From: Chara braunii
Lineage: Eukaryota; Streptophyta; Charophyceae; Charales; Characeae
Length of the DNA: 64,000 nucleotides
Assembly: GCA_003427395.1 (NCBI GenBank)
Contig: BFEA01000500.1
Location: 448,344-512,343 of the forward strand
Direction: 5' to 3'
Notes under the pieces: model-generated
The model's input: only the letters and a program-made list of their open reading frames with translations
What the model was told of the DNA's origin: nothing
Database searches by the model: none
Shown: positions 53,500 through 64,000 of the stretch, one piece after another
How positions within the stretch are numbered: position 1 is the stretch's first letter
Layout: every line of letters begins with the position of its first letter
Made by a program: the position numbers and the translations under genes

Positions 53500-55193
53500 G
53501 GGCCTCGTTAGACACTCCTTACGAGTTCCCTGAGCCACAAGGAAATTTCCTTGTGGCTCTTAAGGGAAATTTGTGGCGTCGTTCCATTCATCCTTGGGGA
53601 CCTGCCCCGAGGATGTTTCCTTGTGGCATGCCCACGGCCGTTTTCATACGGAAATTAGTGGCCGCGGGGTCGGTGGTCCTTGGTCCACCGTCTTTTGTCC
53701 GTGTGGAGGCGGCGTGGTCCAGCGACGTGTGGCGGGAAACAGCATGAGGCAGGCGACGGAAAAGAAATTTAACCCGGGGGGTGTCGACGTTTGAAATTCG
53801 AATTTGACGGCTGCGACGACGACGACGACGACGATGTGCGGCTGACGACGTGAAGACCGCGTACTGCTGAAACGGGCTCAGTGGCGGCGTCACTTCTGTC
53901 CCCCGGCCGTTGCAAGTGCGCAGACATCGTCGGGTGCGTCCATCGTCGTCGACCTTCACACACGTCGATTGCGCCTTGAAACACATTTTCGTCTGCGGGG
54001 CAGCATCCAGAGAAAAAAGACCAGCTTTCGACGGACGTCTTCAGATTCTTCGTTGGGTGTGGAAGGACGACACACACGACAGCGGAGGGACGGGTCTGTG
54101 TCTAGGTCGCGGCTATGGAGGGCGGCGGAGAGGGTGGACATGCGGTGTTGACACCTCTTGAGCTGCAGGCTGTGGGGGCGGCTGTGTCTACCGTTGTTCT
54201 TCGATGTCAACAGGAGAGGGCGCCGGGACGCCTGAAGGAGCAGTTGCGCGCGCGTAGACGGAGGACATTGATGCAAGCTCCAGACGATGGCCCCGACTAC
54301 GTGGCGACCTCGGAGGCTGTTGTTCAGCTGTGCTACGCGTTGGGTTGCGGAGTGATTCCTCGAGCGACGCCGAGGTGGTGGATGAAGCGCAGGACAGGGA
54401 GTAGGACAGGGAGCTGCCGGTCTGCCATTGGTCAGTCGTCGATCCATCCTGTCGGCGTTCTTGGAAGATCTCCTTTTGCGAGCCGCGACAGGGAGCAGGC
54501 CGACGAAATACACGTGGAAGAAGACAACGATGAGAAGCAGCACGACGACGAGGAGTAGCAGAGGCAGCCTGTGCAGCAGGTCGGCCATGTAAGGGCCGTA
54601 GAAAGGGCAGCAACTCCACGTCAGTGGTCGATCGTCCAGCGAAGAACTCCGTCGACAGAAGAAAAAGCGAGGGAAGATTTGTGCTCCGACGTACAAGGCG
54701 TGAGGACAAACGACGAAAACGATGATCTTCCCAAATAAAACTGTCGTCGCCGAATGCAGCGCCGGCGCGTTCAAGCATTCAAATTTCCAACCATTGTCGA
54801 CAATCGCCCAGCGCAGCAGACCGCATGACACCGGCCGGTAATGCCCGATTCGATGGACGGAGGCCTCACGCGGAGAGTGACCGTTTGGAGCCTTTGGGGT
54901 GCCACCCAGACGGTGGAGGGCATGTCCGTGCTCCCGTTCGGTGGACCACGTCTGGACCACCCTCAAACTGAAACTGTGCGTCGACGCATGCCTTCGCCAC
55001 TCCGAATTTCGCGCTTCCTTGTGCTCCGAGGGACCTCGGGAGGTCCCTTGGGGATTAGGAAAAATTGGCTGTAGCCACAAGGAAATTTCCTTGTGCTGTT
55101 TTCACTTTTTTTTCCCCGAATCGTCCCCAAGGACAGATGAAACGAGCACTTCCTTATGGATTTCGGATCCACAAGGAGTGTCTAACGAGGCCC
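53500..55193. mobile_element. Harbinger-type element B2, 1694 bp, perfect 21-bp TIRs, TSD TAT
   Basis: The left terminus GGGCCTCGTTAGACACTCCT (plus one more T) at 53500-53520 is the exact inverse of 55173-55193. TAT flanks both sides (53497-53499 and 55194-55196). The interior shares its right half with B1 but lacks the MYB domain and any catalytic motif, so it is non-autonomous. A 374-codon minus-strand frame (53956-55080) with the same hydrophobic stretch crosses it; I do not treat that frame as a proven gene. Confidence 0.85.
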
Positions 55194-55196
55194 TAT

Positions 55197-55475
55197 GTGC
55201 CTTTTCCCGTGCTTTTTTGTTTTGTTTGTCTGCCCACCCACCTCCCCTATTTCCTCCACCCTATGTGGCTTGCAACTGCTTGTTGTCCAATGCCTTATTG
55301 TCTCACGATTATTCGCCCTCAGGCTACTGTGTTTTCGGTTTTGTCAACAGATTTGATAGTCAAGAATATCAGATTTTGTCTTGGTTTGGTGAAACGTACT
55401 AGTGTTGTTCCCAGCTATCTGGGTCGTTCTAACTTGCATATTGCTTGTTTGTTTTTATTCACACACACACACACA

Positions 55476-55529
<54 letters not shown>

Positions 55530-55635
55530 AACAAAAAACAAGAAAAAAAGAAAAGAAAAAAAAGTGTCTCGCAGCGCTGCTCTCCGCATGCACAAAAGAC
55601 AAAAAAACAGCAATGTATCTTTCAATGGTCTAGCC
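55197..55635. other. Noncoding with (AC)n microsatellite
   Basis: No gene recognised. An AC run of about 65 bases at 55460-55525 with one AT interruption, then an A-rich run to about 55563. Confidence 0.6.
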
Positions 55636-55639
55636 GTGG

Positions 55640-55684
55640 ATTTGGTCTCATTTTGTTCATTTGGAGAGCAGTGCAGCGAGGCCC
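55640..55684. mobile_element. Right terminal repeat of a Harbinger-type element
   Basis: CTCATTTTGTTCATTTGGAG followed by AGCAGTGCAGCGAGGCCC, matching 24036-24077. The LINE tail begins directly after it. Confidence 0.45.
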
Positions 55685-56444
55685 ATACACTCCGCAGGTG
55701 ACGACCAAGGCCCAGGTTCGGATGAAGGATTTTCAACGTGGCAAACAGTGCAGCGGTGAGATTTTGAGATCGGACTGTAAATTATGTGTAGCCTCATACC
55801 CAGCAAGGAGGAGACCAAAAACAATTGAGCACATTTTTCTACAGTGCCCTGGATCAGTCTGGTTATGGAGATGGTGGGACCGAGTGTCGAGCCTGTTAGG
55901 CATAACAACCCCATGGCCGTGGAACTGGCAATCAATCCTGTGTGAAGCTTGGCAGTCGGAACAAGCAAGCACCTTCGAGGGAAATATGTTTGTAGTGGGT
56001 CGCAGAGCAGTACTCTGGGTGATCTGGTGGAAAAGGTGCACCAAGGAGATGGAAGAAGTCCATCTCGAAGGTCCGGCTGTCATAGAGACAATCAAGCACC
56101 AGATCCCGGCAGAGCTCACAGTGCAATGGGAAAAAATAAAGAAAAAAATAACCTTTATGCACTCAAGAACAGAAATGAAGATACAAATACAATCTTTCTG
56201 CAGAGACTGGCTGGGAGGGGAAGAAGGGGGCTGGATAGCGGAAATTCAGTGGAGAAGGGGAGAGGGAGGGGAGGGGGGCGAAAGAAGGGATAGGGAAAAG
56301 ATAGAAAGAGACTACCACCTCCACTTTCATGATTGGACCAGGATTGACCCCTCCATCCCGTTGCGGCCTCTCTCAGATTTCCCTGATGCCTTCCCACCGC
56401 CTGCAAACTCAATAGTAGAGTCCCACTGGTACACAGGTGCCTAA
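55685..56444 (+). pseudogene. LINE-type ORF2 C-terminal tail, copy 2 (5'-truncated)
   Basis: An open frame to TAA 56442-56444 carrying the zinc-binding segment (DCKLCVASYPAR...TIEHIFLQCPGSVWLWRWW) and the C-terminal tail (VGRRAVLWVIWWKRC, LGGEEGGWIAEIQWRR, PLRPLSDFPDAFPPPANS). It matches copy 1 at 1.5-2.2 kb in order and motifs but retains Trp codons where copy 1 has stops. The start inside the zinc-binding domain is the usual result of incomplete target-primed reverse transcription. The frame is open further upstream (to 55065) only by running through unrelated sequence. Confidence 0.8.
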
Positions 56445-57562
56445 GACAGGTCTGTCTGGTTTGATCATTGCTGTTTTTCAGCTTTCCATACTCATCAATA
56501 GTAGAGTCCCATTCACAAGGAACATGAGTATGGACGAAGCACAGAAATCCAGAATGCAAAATCACACTGAAGTCCAAGTAGTCAAAGTCAAAGCAGATAG
56601 CACATGGAACCGAGTAACCATCCAATTGAGAATGATACAAAAGAATCGTGAGTCAATGTCCATGCCCAACGGGGCAACACCAACAGCATAACCCAAATGT
56701 AGCTCTCTCTTGTGAATGGCGCCAGACGCCCTATCTACTCTACAGCTATCCTACAACTACAGCAATGAAAAGCAACCAGACAACTTGACTACTAGCGAGT
56801 GATGATGTCAACACCAATGCCGACCTCCACCTCCCCCACGTACGTGTCTTCTTCCCCACACTCTCCCTTGTTACCCACACAGCGCCCTTCACCTCCGAAG
56901 TACTACCTTCGCCCTCACCTCCTCTGCACCCTCATGCGGCCCGGCTATGGCCGCCAGTGCCCTGCATGCAGGCAGCGCCCTACCGCCTAGCGCTGGCCTG
57001 CTTGCTCTTAGCGCAGTACTGCTTTGCACAACGCAGCACACATGCATCCGCACAGCGTGCCCGCAAGTGCCAGCATTGGCCAAGATGCCTGCTGCCTCGC
57101 CCTGCTTGCCTATATGCCAATGCAGCGTGTGGGCGGCCTCCCTTCAGCCTGTGACCGGGGCCCAGAGGCTGAAGCCTANCCGATACAGTTGGGCCCCGGA
57201 GCAATNCAGTTGCGCCTCTCTCATCAAGGCCTGCGGCCAGATTCAGATAGTGGGCCGATTTCCCTTTGGCATTTTCGGCCTCTCTTCCCAGCATGCATTG
57301 TCGGCCTCACGTTCGAGTGCCCAGGGCCTAACTAACTCAGAGGTCCTGGGCATTTCAGCATTTGCTGAATTCCAAGACTCGGTGCACTCCAACCAACTGG
57401 CGTGCTGTAACTGTATAGACCCCACTTCGTGAAATGTTGGCCGAGAGGGCTCTTGTTGATTTGCTGGCCCGCCTTCACTTAGGGCGGGCACTAGGCTTGC
57501 TCGGGCCTTAGCCTAGAACATGTACATCATGGCAAGGCCCCTACTTGAGGGCTCAATCCTCA
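56445..57562. other. Noncoding: LINE 3' flank, then GC-rich probable 3' LTR of element 2
   Basis: Includes a short direct repeat (ATCAATAGTAGAGTCCCA near 56407 and 56494), ambiguous bases at 57179 and 57206, and GGGCC-rich text from about 57170. If the polypurine tract at 57565 is correct, the upper part is the 3' LTR of the chromodomain element. No partner LTR was found near 63-64 kb. Confidence 0.4.
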
Positions 57563-57564
57563 CA

Positions 57565-57577
57565 TTCCATCCCCCTT
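57565..57577 (-). promoter_or_regulatory. Polypurine tract (element 2)
   Basis: The minus strand reads AAGGGGGATGGAA followed by TGTGAGGATTGAGCC, 25 bases after the pol stop codon. A purine run followed by TG is the expected plus-strand primer and LTR start. Confidence 0.45.
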
Positions 57578-57601
57578 AGCTTCGAAAGTCCGCGGAGATG
57601 C

Positions 57602-58267
57602 TTACTTCGCAGGTGCCTTCCCTTTTAGCTTCTTCTCGTAGTCTGCCACCACTTGAGGAGCTGTATCAATCTGTTCCTCCCTGGTAAACCAACGATCTTC
57701 TTTTGGATCTGTGTGATGCCTGAATCTGACGCGGTACTCTCTCTTGGGCTTGGGAGGTCTTCCTCGGCCCAACGACTTTGGAACAGGCATGTCCCGGTGA
57801 TCCACAATGTCGTCGATGTCTACTTGACCATCCATGGTTGGGGGCAGCATGGATCTCCTGGAAGGGAATTGATCTGTCGCAGCGAAAGGTGCAAGCTTTG
57901 AGGCATGAAAGACTGGGTGAGTGCGTAGGTGTCCAGGGACACGAATGACATATGTGGGACCATCCAACTCATCTCCCACTACATCCAAGACTTCCCAGCG
58001 ACCAAAGTACTGAGACATTAGTTTGCGAGATATTCCGAACTCCTGTCCTGGTTCACTAGCCTTGACCCGGACACGTTCCCCTACCTGAAATGTGGACTGT
58101 CTGCGATGTTGATTCTCAGAAGCAATCATGGCTTGCTGAGCCCTTTTCATATGTTCAACAACCTCTTGCTGCAACTTCTCATATTGCACACCGTATTCAA
58201 GTGTGTCTGGAGTTGCAGCGGGTCGGTTTTCAGGTAGGAGGAAGTCTAATGTTGATCTAGGCTTTCA
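57602..58267 (-). pseudogene. Integrase C-terminus and chromodomain (element 2)
   Basis: GERVRVKASEPGQEF and SQYFGRWEVLDVVGD...HLRTHPVFHASKLAPF form the Gypsy integrase C-terminal module. VDIDDIVDHRD...REYRVRFRHHTDPKEDRWFT...VADYEKKL has the layout of a chromodomain (E-x-hydrophobic-DHR, Y-hydrophobic-V-x-F/W, W-x-x-x-E, YE). Chromodomains steer these elements to marked chromatin. Same phase as the integrase core; two adjacent TGA at 58268-58273 separate them. Residues aligned with the aromatic cage are partly changed. Confidence 0.8.
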
Positions 58268-58726
58268 TCATAAGTGCAGCTGGTTAGGACTAACGCCGGT
58301 ACTACTATGTATAGCATTGTTGTACAGGCTGGCGATGAGAGGTAACTGCTCATCCCAGTCATCCTGGCTGGGCTTGATGTAATGCCTCAGCAAGTGTTGT
58401 AGTTCGGCCTGTCCGTTGGCTTCGGGATGATTCCCTGAAGTCATCTGAAGTTGGCTCCCCATCTGTTCCGCAGTCTTCTTCCACAACTCACTTGTGAATC
58501 GGACGTCTTGGTCACTAATGATGGTCTTTGGTAAACCAAAGTCCCTTACCCAGTTGTCCTTGAACAACTTGATGAGGTATTCAGCCCTGGCTGTCTCTGG
58601 CATTGGTACTATTCTAGCGTACTTGGTGAATCGGTCAATGATGACGAATATGTGCCTCTTACCATTCTTGCTGGTCACTAGGGTGTCCATGAAATCCATG
58701 GAAACACTAGGTAAAGACTTCAACAA
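58268..58726 (-). pseudogene. Integrase catalytic core (element 2)
   Basis: All three acidic residues are visible: SVSMDFMDTL, TIISDQDVRF and NGQAELQHLLRHY. FVIIDRFTKYARIVPM and GVSPNQLHL are typical of plant Gypsy integrases. About ten residues before SVSMDF seem missing, at the frame change from the H2C2 segment. Confidence 0.85.
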
Positions 58727-59031
58727 CCCAAGCGGTGCTTGAGTTCGTGGTTTGCCCGTTGACAGACCTGACAGGTCTCAACGTACTTCTTTGCGTCATC
58801 TAGCATTCTAGGCCACCAAAATCGCTGTACTAAGTTAGCACTTGTCTTCTTGTAGCCAAAATGCCCAGTTGCGTCATGACATTCGCCTAAAAATAAACTA
58901 CGCAACTGTTCACTAGATGAAACTACCAATCTCTTTACTCCGGTCTTATCAAGATAGATTAGCCCATCCACCATCACAAACTCACTTTCTGTGGCCTTGT
59001 CTTTTGCCTGAAGTTTGCGGATGATGTCCAT
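58720..59031 (-). pseudogene. Integrase H2C2 zinc-binding domain (element 2)
   Basis: CHDATGHFGYKKTSANLVQRF...CQVCQRANHELK: H-x4-H and C-x2-C, the N-terminal zinc domain of the integrase. It lies in a different phase from RNase H, with the shift near 59040, and from the core, with the shift near 58725. Confidence 0.85.
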
Positions 59032-59540
59032 CGTGACAGGGTCTTCCTGATAGGTCCCACCAATGATTGAGTTACTTCATTAGATACGCCAAAGTTAGAA
59101 ACTATCGCACCTAGGTAGTCTGCTCTACGGGATAGCGCGTCTGCAACCTTGTTGTACTCTCCCTTCAGGTACTCAAGCTTGAAGTCATATTGGTCTATGA
59201 CCTCAATCCATCGCTTGAGTGCATCAGAAAGAGCCAGTTGAGTCTTGATCCATTTGAGGGTCTGATGATCAGTCCTCAGATAGAAGAACCTTCCCAAAAG
59301 GAAGTGTCTCCAATGGACAAGTGCCTTGTAGAGAGCATAGAGTTCCCTTTCGTAGGTGGACTTAGCTAACTTCTTCGATGGCATCTTCTTACTCATGTAC
59401 TCAATCGGTCTCAACTTCTTCCCATCCTGCTGAGCCAGCATAGCGCCAATGCCGTATTGGCTTGCGTCAGTGGTCACTGTGAATGGCTTCTGCGGAATGG
59501 GAACCATGAGAACTTCATGATTCATGACTGCATGCTTCAA
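58974..59540 (-). pseudogene. RNase H (element 2)
   Basis: FTVTTDASQYGIGAMLAQ, KSTYERELYALYKAL, LLGRFFYLRTDHQTLKWI and YNKVADALSRRADYL give the four catalytic acidic positions of Gypsy RNase H (D, E, D, D). It is preceded by two TGA codons near 59578-59592 where family members have Arg and Trp. Confidence 0.85.
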
Positions 59541-59591
59541 TCTCTTGAAAGCACCCTCGCACTCATCACTCCAGTCTCACGGTGTGTCAAG

Positions 59592-60422
59592 TCAAGTTAG
59601 ATCAGTCAAAGGAGAGGCGACTGTAGAATAGTTCTTAACAAAGTTTCTATAGTAGCCGCTTATTCCTAAGAATGACCTGACCTCAGTGACTGTCTGAGGT
59701 CGTGGCCAGTCTCGAATACTTTCCACCTTCGCATCTTCCGACCTAATCCCTTCCGCAGATACTTCATGACCCAAGTATAGTATCTTAGTGCGACCGAACT
59801 CACACTTCTCTAAGTTGACCTTATACTTGTGCTGTCGCAGGAGTGAGAGAACTGTCTCAACGTGTTTTGCGTGCTCCTCGACAGACTTACTAAAGATCAG
59901 GATGTCGTCTAAGTAGACCACGATAAACTTATCTAAATAGTCATGGAAAATCCGATTCATAGCGTGCTGGAACGTACCCGGCACATTACAAAGACCGAAA
60001 GGCATCACAACAAACTCATACAGACCATATCTAGTCTGAAAAGTTGTCTTGTGTTGGTCCTCAGGTCTTATTGCGATTTGATGATATCCGGATTTTAAGT
60101 CTATCTTTGTATAGTACTTGCATCCCTGCACCCTATCCAATAGGTCGTCTACGCGGGGTAGAGGCTCTGCGTTTTTCACAGTGATGGCATTGAGGCCTCT
60201 ATAATCAGTGCACATCCTCAAAGTACCCCCCTTCTTCGGTACGAATAGCACGGGTGATCCGTAAGGGGAAGTACTAGGTCGAATCCATCCCTTCTCTGTT
60301 AGCTCCTTGAGTTGCTTCCGAAGTTCATCTAACTCGGCAGGGGCCATCCTATAGATCCTTCCCTTTGGGGTCTTACTCCCTGGAATTATTTCTATAGCGT
60401 GGACGACTTCCCTATCAACAAC
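59592..60422 (-). pseudogene. Reverse transcriptase (element 2)
   Basis: A complete set of RT motifs in one frame: GWIRPSTSPYGSPVLFVPKK, RMCTDYRGLNAIT, YYTKIDLKSGYHQIAI, YEFVVMPFGLCNVPGTFQ, DKFIVVYLDDILIFSKS (YLDD box) and KCEFGRTKILYLGH, then the connection EVRSFLGISGYYRNFV. This stretch is intact from 60347 to 59592. A TGA at 60423-60425 splits it from the protease frame in the same phase. Confidence 0.9.
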
Positions 60423-61226
60423 TCATGAGGGCTCCTCGAACAGATCAGGGAACTTAGCAACGACACGCTCTATCTCTGGGGGTGTTTCAACGGCCTCCCC
60501 CTTCTCAGAGACGTAAACAAGGTACATACCCTCCTCTTGGTTCTGTTTATAGTAATTGTAGAACGATGATGCACACAAGCAGTCATATGTATCTACAATA
60601 CTGCTGGCCTTGAACTTAGTCAATCTGACAGTTCGACCATCGGGCAACTTATGTTTGAGCACCTTCTTATCCCTGTCAAACTGGGGCTTAGCAACTTCGA
60701 GGTAGTACATGCCTAGCAACATGTCAAATGGTAAGTCGTCGCTAACCAAGAACGAGATCTTATGGTTAAGCTCACCTCCTCCATAGGAGAAGGTACAGAC
60801 TACGTCCTTGATGTAGTCAGTCACTATCATGCGCTCCTTGTTGGCCAAAGTAGATGCTACTGGTCTACTAAGGTGTCGTACCCGGTCCTGTAGGTGCAGC
60901 CTTTCCAAACAGTCGCGACTTATGTAATTCTGCGTGGAGCCAATGTCTATGAAGGCACCACATTTGCGGCCTCCTACATCGACTTCCACCACGAAATGTT
61001 CCCCTCTAGGACCCTTTTTTAGCGCCACCCAAGACTCGCGAGGGTCCTTGTTTGACCACTCGCCTTCGAAGTCTTCTAAGGCCTCAAACACATCTAACGT
61101 ACATAGCATAGTTTGGTCTAGACGCGTCTCCGGGGTGACTAAGGAGTCATTAGCTCCGGCCTTGTCATGAAGTGAGGAGGGTATCATGTCCACTTCATCT
61201 TGAGTAGAAGCTCCTACTACTTCCAC
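60423..61226 (-). pseudogene. Aspartic protease region (element 2)
   Basis: KCGAFIDIGSTQNYISRDCL holds the active site, reading Asp-Ile-Gly where retropepsins have Asp-Ser/Thr-Gly. DLPFDMLLGMYYLEVAKPQFD is the later hydrophobic-LG motif. The upstream part is a linker. The change at the Ser/Thr position should weaken or abolish activity. Confidence 0.75.
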
Positions 61227-61318
61227 TGGCCCTACACGTTTCCCGAGCTAGAAGCCTGGGAATAAGTTGCCCCCATCTTTGGAGCAACCTTTTGCGTAAC
61301 CTAAGCGTTCTGACACTT

Positions 61319-62251
61319 TCACTGCATGTGTCCGTATTCCTCGCAGTTGATACAAGCGCCATGCGATCGGCGGTCACGCCACACGTCTTGATCAAGACCT
61401 TTCTTAGTCCACTCAGCCTGTTTGGTCTGATTGGAGGCGGCCTTCCCTTGACTCCTTGGTTGGCCCTTCCCTCGGCCACCTGCCTTAGTCTTTACCATTG
61501 CGGCGAGGGTGCTACCCTCAGCTACCTCCTCGCCGTCATACTCTGAGTAGTCCACCAGGTCAGAGAGTTCATCGATCTCAATCTCAACCATCATCAACTT
61601 TGCCCCCTTCTTTTTTCACTTCTTGGGACTCTTCTTCTTCTTTGAGTCGTTCCCTGAGGTNGGTTGAGCATTGCCTAGTGTGGCCTCTAAGTCTAAGGCT
61701 TTCCTAGACAATGTTTCAAACGTGTGGTACTCGGTGCATGCCTCACTGGCCAGCAAGTTCCTGAGGTTCTCTGGAAGACATCTAACAAAAGTTGTTAACA
61801 GGAACTGGTCACTGTAGTTGATGCCCGGGACGAGGATCAGGCTCTCAACGGTAGTCGTAAGCTCTCTAACTGACCTGAACTTTCATCGGTCCAGTTTGTT
61901 GATGGCATCAGTGGCCTTTTGTGCCTCCTGGGGATTATGCCATCTAGCTTTTACCATTTCCATGAACTGGTCTAACGTCAAAGACTTAGCCCAAACTGCC
62001 ATGCGTCTCCCGTACCCGGCCTTCACAACTACACCATCTAGCCACTTGGCTGCCTTACCCTCTAGGTAAGATGCCGCAGTTACCACTTCGTCCTCAGGCA
62101 GGGTCCTTTTGGCCTTCACCCAAACCGGGATCGTTCTCAACCATGTGTTGAGTTCCTCATCCTTTCTCTCACCTGAGAAGGCAAGAGGCGGTTTCATTGG
62201 GGTTTTGGGATACCAGTGACCTTGCTGCTGTCCCTTGCGGTGATGTAGCAA
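61319..62251 (-). pseudogene. Gag capsid and zinc knuckle (element 2)
   Basis: PPLAFSGERKDEELNTWLRT, AASYLEGKAAKWLDG, LTLDQFMEMVKARWHNPQEA and INKLDR are the retrotransposon-gag capsid pattern. After an in-frame TGA at 61883-61885 come NYSDQFLLTTFVRCLPENLR, a basic linker, and CINCEEYGHMQ-stop-KC, a CCHC knuckle broken by a stop before its last Cys. Another stop lies near 61618. An ambiguous base is at 61662. Confidence 0.8.
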
Positions 62252-63059
62252 TCACCGCTGAACTCGAAGAAGAAGATGCAACAGTCTGTGAGACTGCTGC
62301 AGACGTACCACTTGGCAGTGTGCCAGCTTGAACTGGAAAGGGGCCTGACATCGCCGTCAACGGTAACGACGATTGTGCTGGTGACCTAAATCCTAGCCTT
62401 CTCAAAATGTCCAGGATCTGGTCCAAAGTGCTCTGCATGAAGTCCAACCTGCTGTCCACGTGTGCATGCAGTGACAGCATGTTGTTCCTCAACACTTTCA
62501 TGGGCTTGTTCATTCCGGAGTCGTCCATGCCCTCTAACTCAGCCTTGTTAGCCGCTAACGTTTCAAGCCTGGTTGTTCTGTTCTTGATCTCTTTTTCTCT
62601 ATCGGTAGCCTCTTTTAGTTCCTTCTCTAATTGTGCACGGACCCTTTCGACTTGTTGGAGCTCCCTCATCTCCCTTTCGCGAGAAGTCAACGGGCTGTAC
62701 TGCGAGCCCGCCATTTGACTAGAAGACTTTCTAGAACCTGTTGACCTGGAAGTGCCCGTGAAACTCGTGGAACTCAGTGGCATTCCGAACTGGTTCCCAT
62801 TAGTCCTTGACGAAGATGCAGCCCCGGCTGCTGCTGCGCCAGACATGGCTACTGCCCTGGCTGCTGCTGCAGCCTGTTCTCTAGCTGCGACGTTCGCTGC
62901 TGCCCTAGATGCTGCTAGGGCACGGGCTCTGCGTTCGGCACGAAGCCGTCTTTCTTCTCCCTCGTCTAGGGTCCTGAACACGTACGGGATCCTACTTGAT
63001 CTTGCACGTGTTAGTCTAACATCGTCAACTCCCTCCTCGTCGACGTCTGATCCGTTCAT
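62169..63059 (-). pseudogene. Gag N-terminal region (element 2)
   Basis: A 296-codon frame starting MNGSDVDEEGVDD. Basic SRIPYVFRTLDEGEERRL, an Ala-rich segment, a Ser/Thr-rich segment, a long charged coiled-coil (SREREMRELQQVERVRAQLE...), then HVDSRLDFMQSTLDQILDIL. It shifts frame near 62215 into the capsid frame. Long coiled-coil leaders are common in plant Gypsy gags. Confidence 0.7.
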
Positions 63060-64000
63060 GAATTAGGCAAACATTATCTGCACTAGAATCCCCTAGTGGA
63101 ATCCTACCGCAGCATGTGTCTGACCGGCACTTAATTTTCTAGAAATGGTTGTGTCCGGCAAGTCCCTTACTATACCGAATCAAGTGGCGTGTCTACAACA
63201 TTCACACAGATTGTCTACACTGTCTAGATGCACTCTAATTAGTTCACTTACAGAATTGGCTATGGTAGTATACTTCGGTCCTACTCTAGTCTGTCTGTGA
63301 GGTGTTAGCAGTCTGTCCACCAACTAATCAAAGGTACAAAAGAACAATGTAGCAGATATATAATTGATGGGTATTGCTGTGTATTCAGTTGAGCACCAAT
63401 TGGAACCTCCCCTCCCCTCAATCCAACATACTGAACAACATCTTTGAGCGAGCAGTGTCTTCGTGTGTATATCGGCCCACCCCTGTGCCCAAGTCAGAGC
63501 CGAGCAAGCCAACCAGTCCACTCTTATTTACCCTCGTACGGAAACGAGCCTTACTGTCCATGTGATCTGGCTGATCAGGAGGACTTTATAGAGCGCCCCC
63601 ATCTCTGCAGGAATTCTTTAACGTCGCAGTCAGGACGACGATCACAGCCAGATTCACAATGAACTCCCAACCAGAAATGTTTATAGACGGTCTGGTAAGC
63701 GCCTCTAAAAGGTTGGCACACTCGGCAAGACTTCTATTTGGCGCAGCAAAAGCCTGACAGGACAGCAGCCATCGCATGCGTGCACTACTCCCTGTGGGTT
63801 GGCATGGTGACCGTGACCCAGTGCTTCGACCAGGGCCCTTCAGAGGCACCGCCCTTTCTCCTTCCAGATTGCTTCCGGGAAGATTGTCGTCTCTCAAGGT
63901 AGCGCGCTCACGACACCTCACCAAGGAGAGGACTCTCAAGTTGGACTCACTTCCTCACGGTAAGAAGAGATTGAGAGAGTAGATAAGGTAAGGGATCAAC
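63060..64000. other. Upstream flank of element 2, no gene recognised
   Basis: Should contain the leader and 5' LTR, but I found no match to the 57.0-57.56 kb sequence and no primer-binding site, so the 5' end is diverged, deleted or outside the window. Confidence 0.4.

Noticed and set aside
53956-55080. 374-codon open frame across Harbinger-type element B2
   Set aside because: The interior lacks any transposase motif, the frame spans the terminal repeat region of a non-autonomous element, and only the hydrophobic stretch is shared with B1. Not listed as a gene.
55065-55684. Upstream extension of the LINE copy 2 frame
   Set aside because: It runs through element B2, an AC microsatellite and a terminal repeat; the poly-Thr/His translation is an artefact.
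56799-57500. Short plus and minus frames in GC-rich sequence before element 2
   Set aside because: No recognisable motifs, mixed strands, and position in the expected LTR.

Overview
The window looks like repeat-dominated nuclear DNA of a large, transposon-rich streptophyte (land plant or charophyte alga). It carries LTR retrotransposons of Ty3/Gypsy type, one with a chromodomain, fragments of a LINE-type element, PIF/Harbinger DNA transposons with their MYB-like partner gene, many MITEs, long microsatellites and a 19-nt match to the plant tRNA-Asp 3' end. Several transposon proteins resemble families I associate with the charophyte Chara braunii. That assignment comes from memory and is only moderately likely. 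No bacterial or organellar features, no rRNA and no convincing tRNA gene were seen.

Layout. 1-7.6 kb: a broken LINE 3' half (minus strand), a frameshifted unknown gene, and a DUF7869-like transposase-type pseudogene with in-frame stops. 7.6-21 kb: two diverged long direct repeats (about 7.95-13.5 kb and 16.2-20.6 kb). Each holds about 120-bp tandem repeats, an array of stem-loops with a conserved loop and changing stems, a GC/CAG-rich part and about 180-bp repeats. A tRNA-Asp primer-binding site lies between them at 15.2 kb, so the pair may be giant LTRs of a minus-strand, nearly gene-less retroelement. 21.9-25.2 kb: a microsatellite with an assembly gap, a dead Harbinger transposase and a MITE. 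25.5-27.2 kb: the only convincing intact host gene, encoding a secreted beta-helix protein. 27.4-30.7 kb: microsatellites and nested MITEs with 3-bp target duplications. 31.3-32.6 kb: fragment of an unusual Gypsy-like element. 35.7-37.3 kb: a fold-back element, a 500-N gap and a leftover mate-pair library adapter. 38.4-42.8 kb: noncoding retroelement sequence with a second stem-loop family.

42.9-50.9 kb: a degenerate minus-strand Gypsy element (gag, protease, RT/RNase H, integrase) preceded by an unusual set of repeated protein modules. 51.0-55.2 kb: two related Harbinger-type elements, one with a MYB-like pseudogene, lying end to end. 55.7-56.4 kb: a second LINE tail. 57.6-63.1 kb: a degenerate chromodomain Gypsy element.

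Almost every transposon gene is broken. Many premature stops fit C-to-T change in CGA, CAG or TGG codons, as expected for old, methylated transposons. The genes do not form a pathway; the region is best read as layered mobile-element insertions around one small host gene. In 42.9-50.9 and 57.6-63.1 kb all reading frames run on the minus strand.
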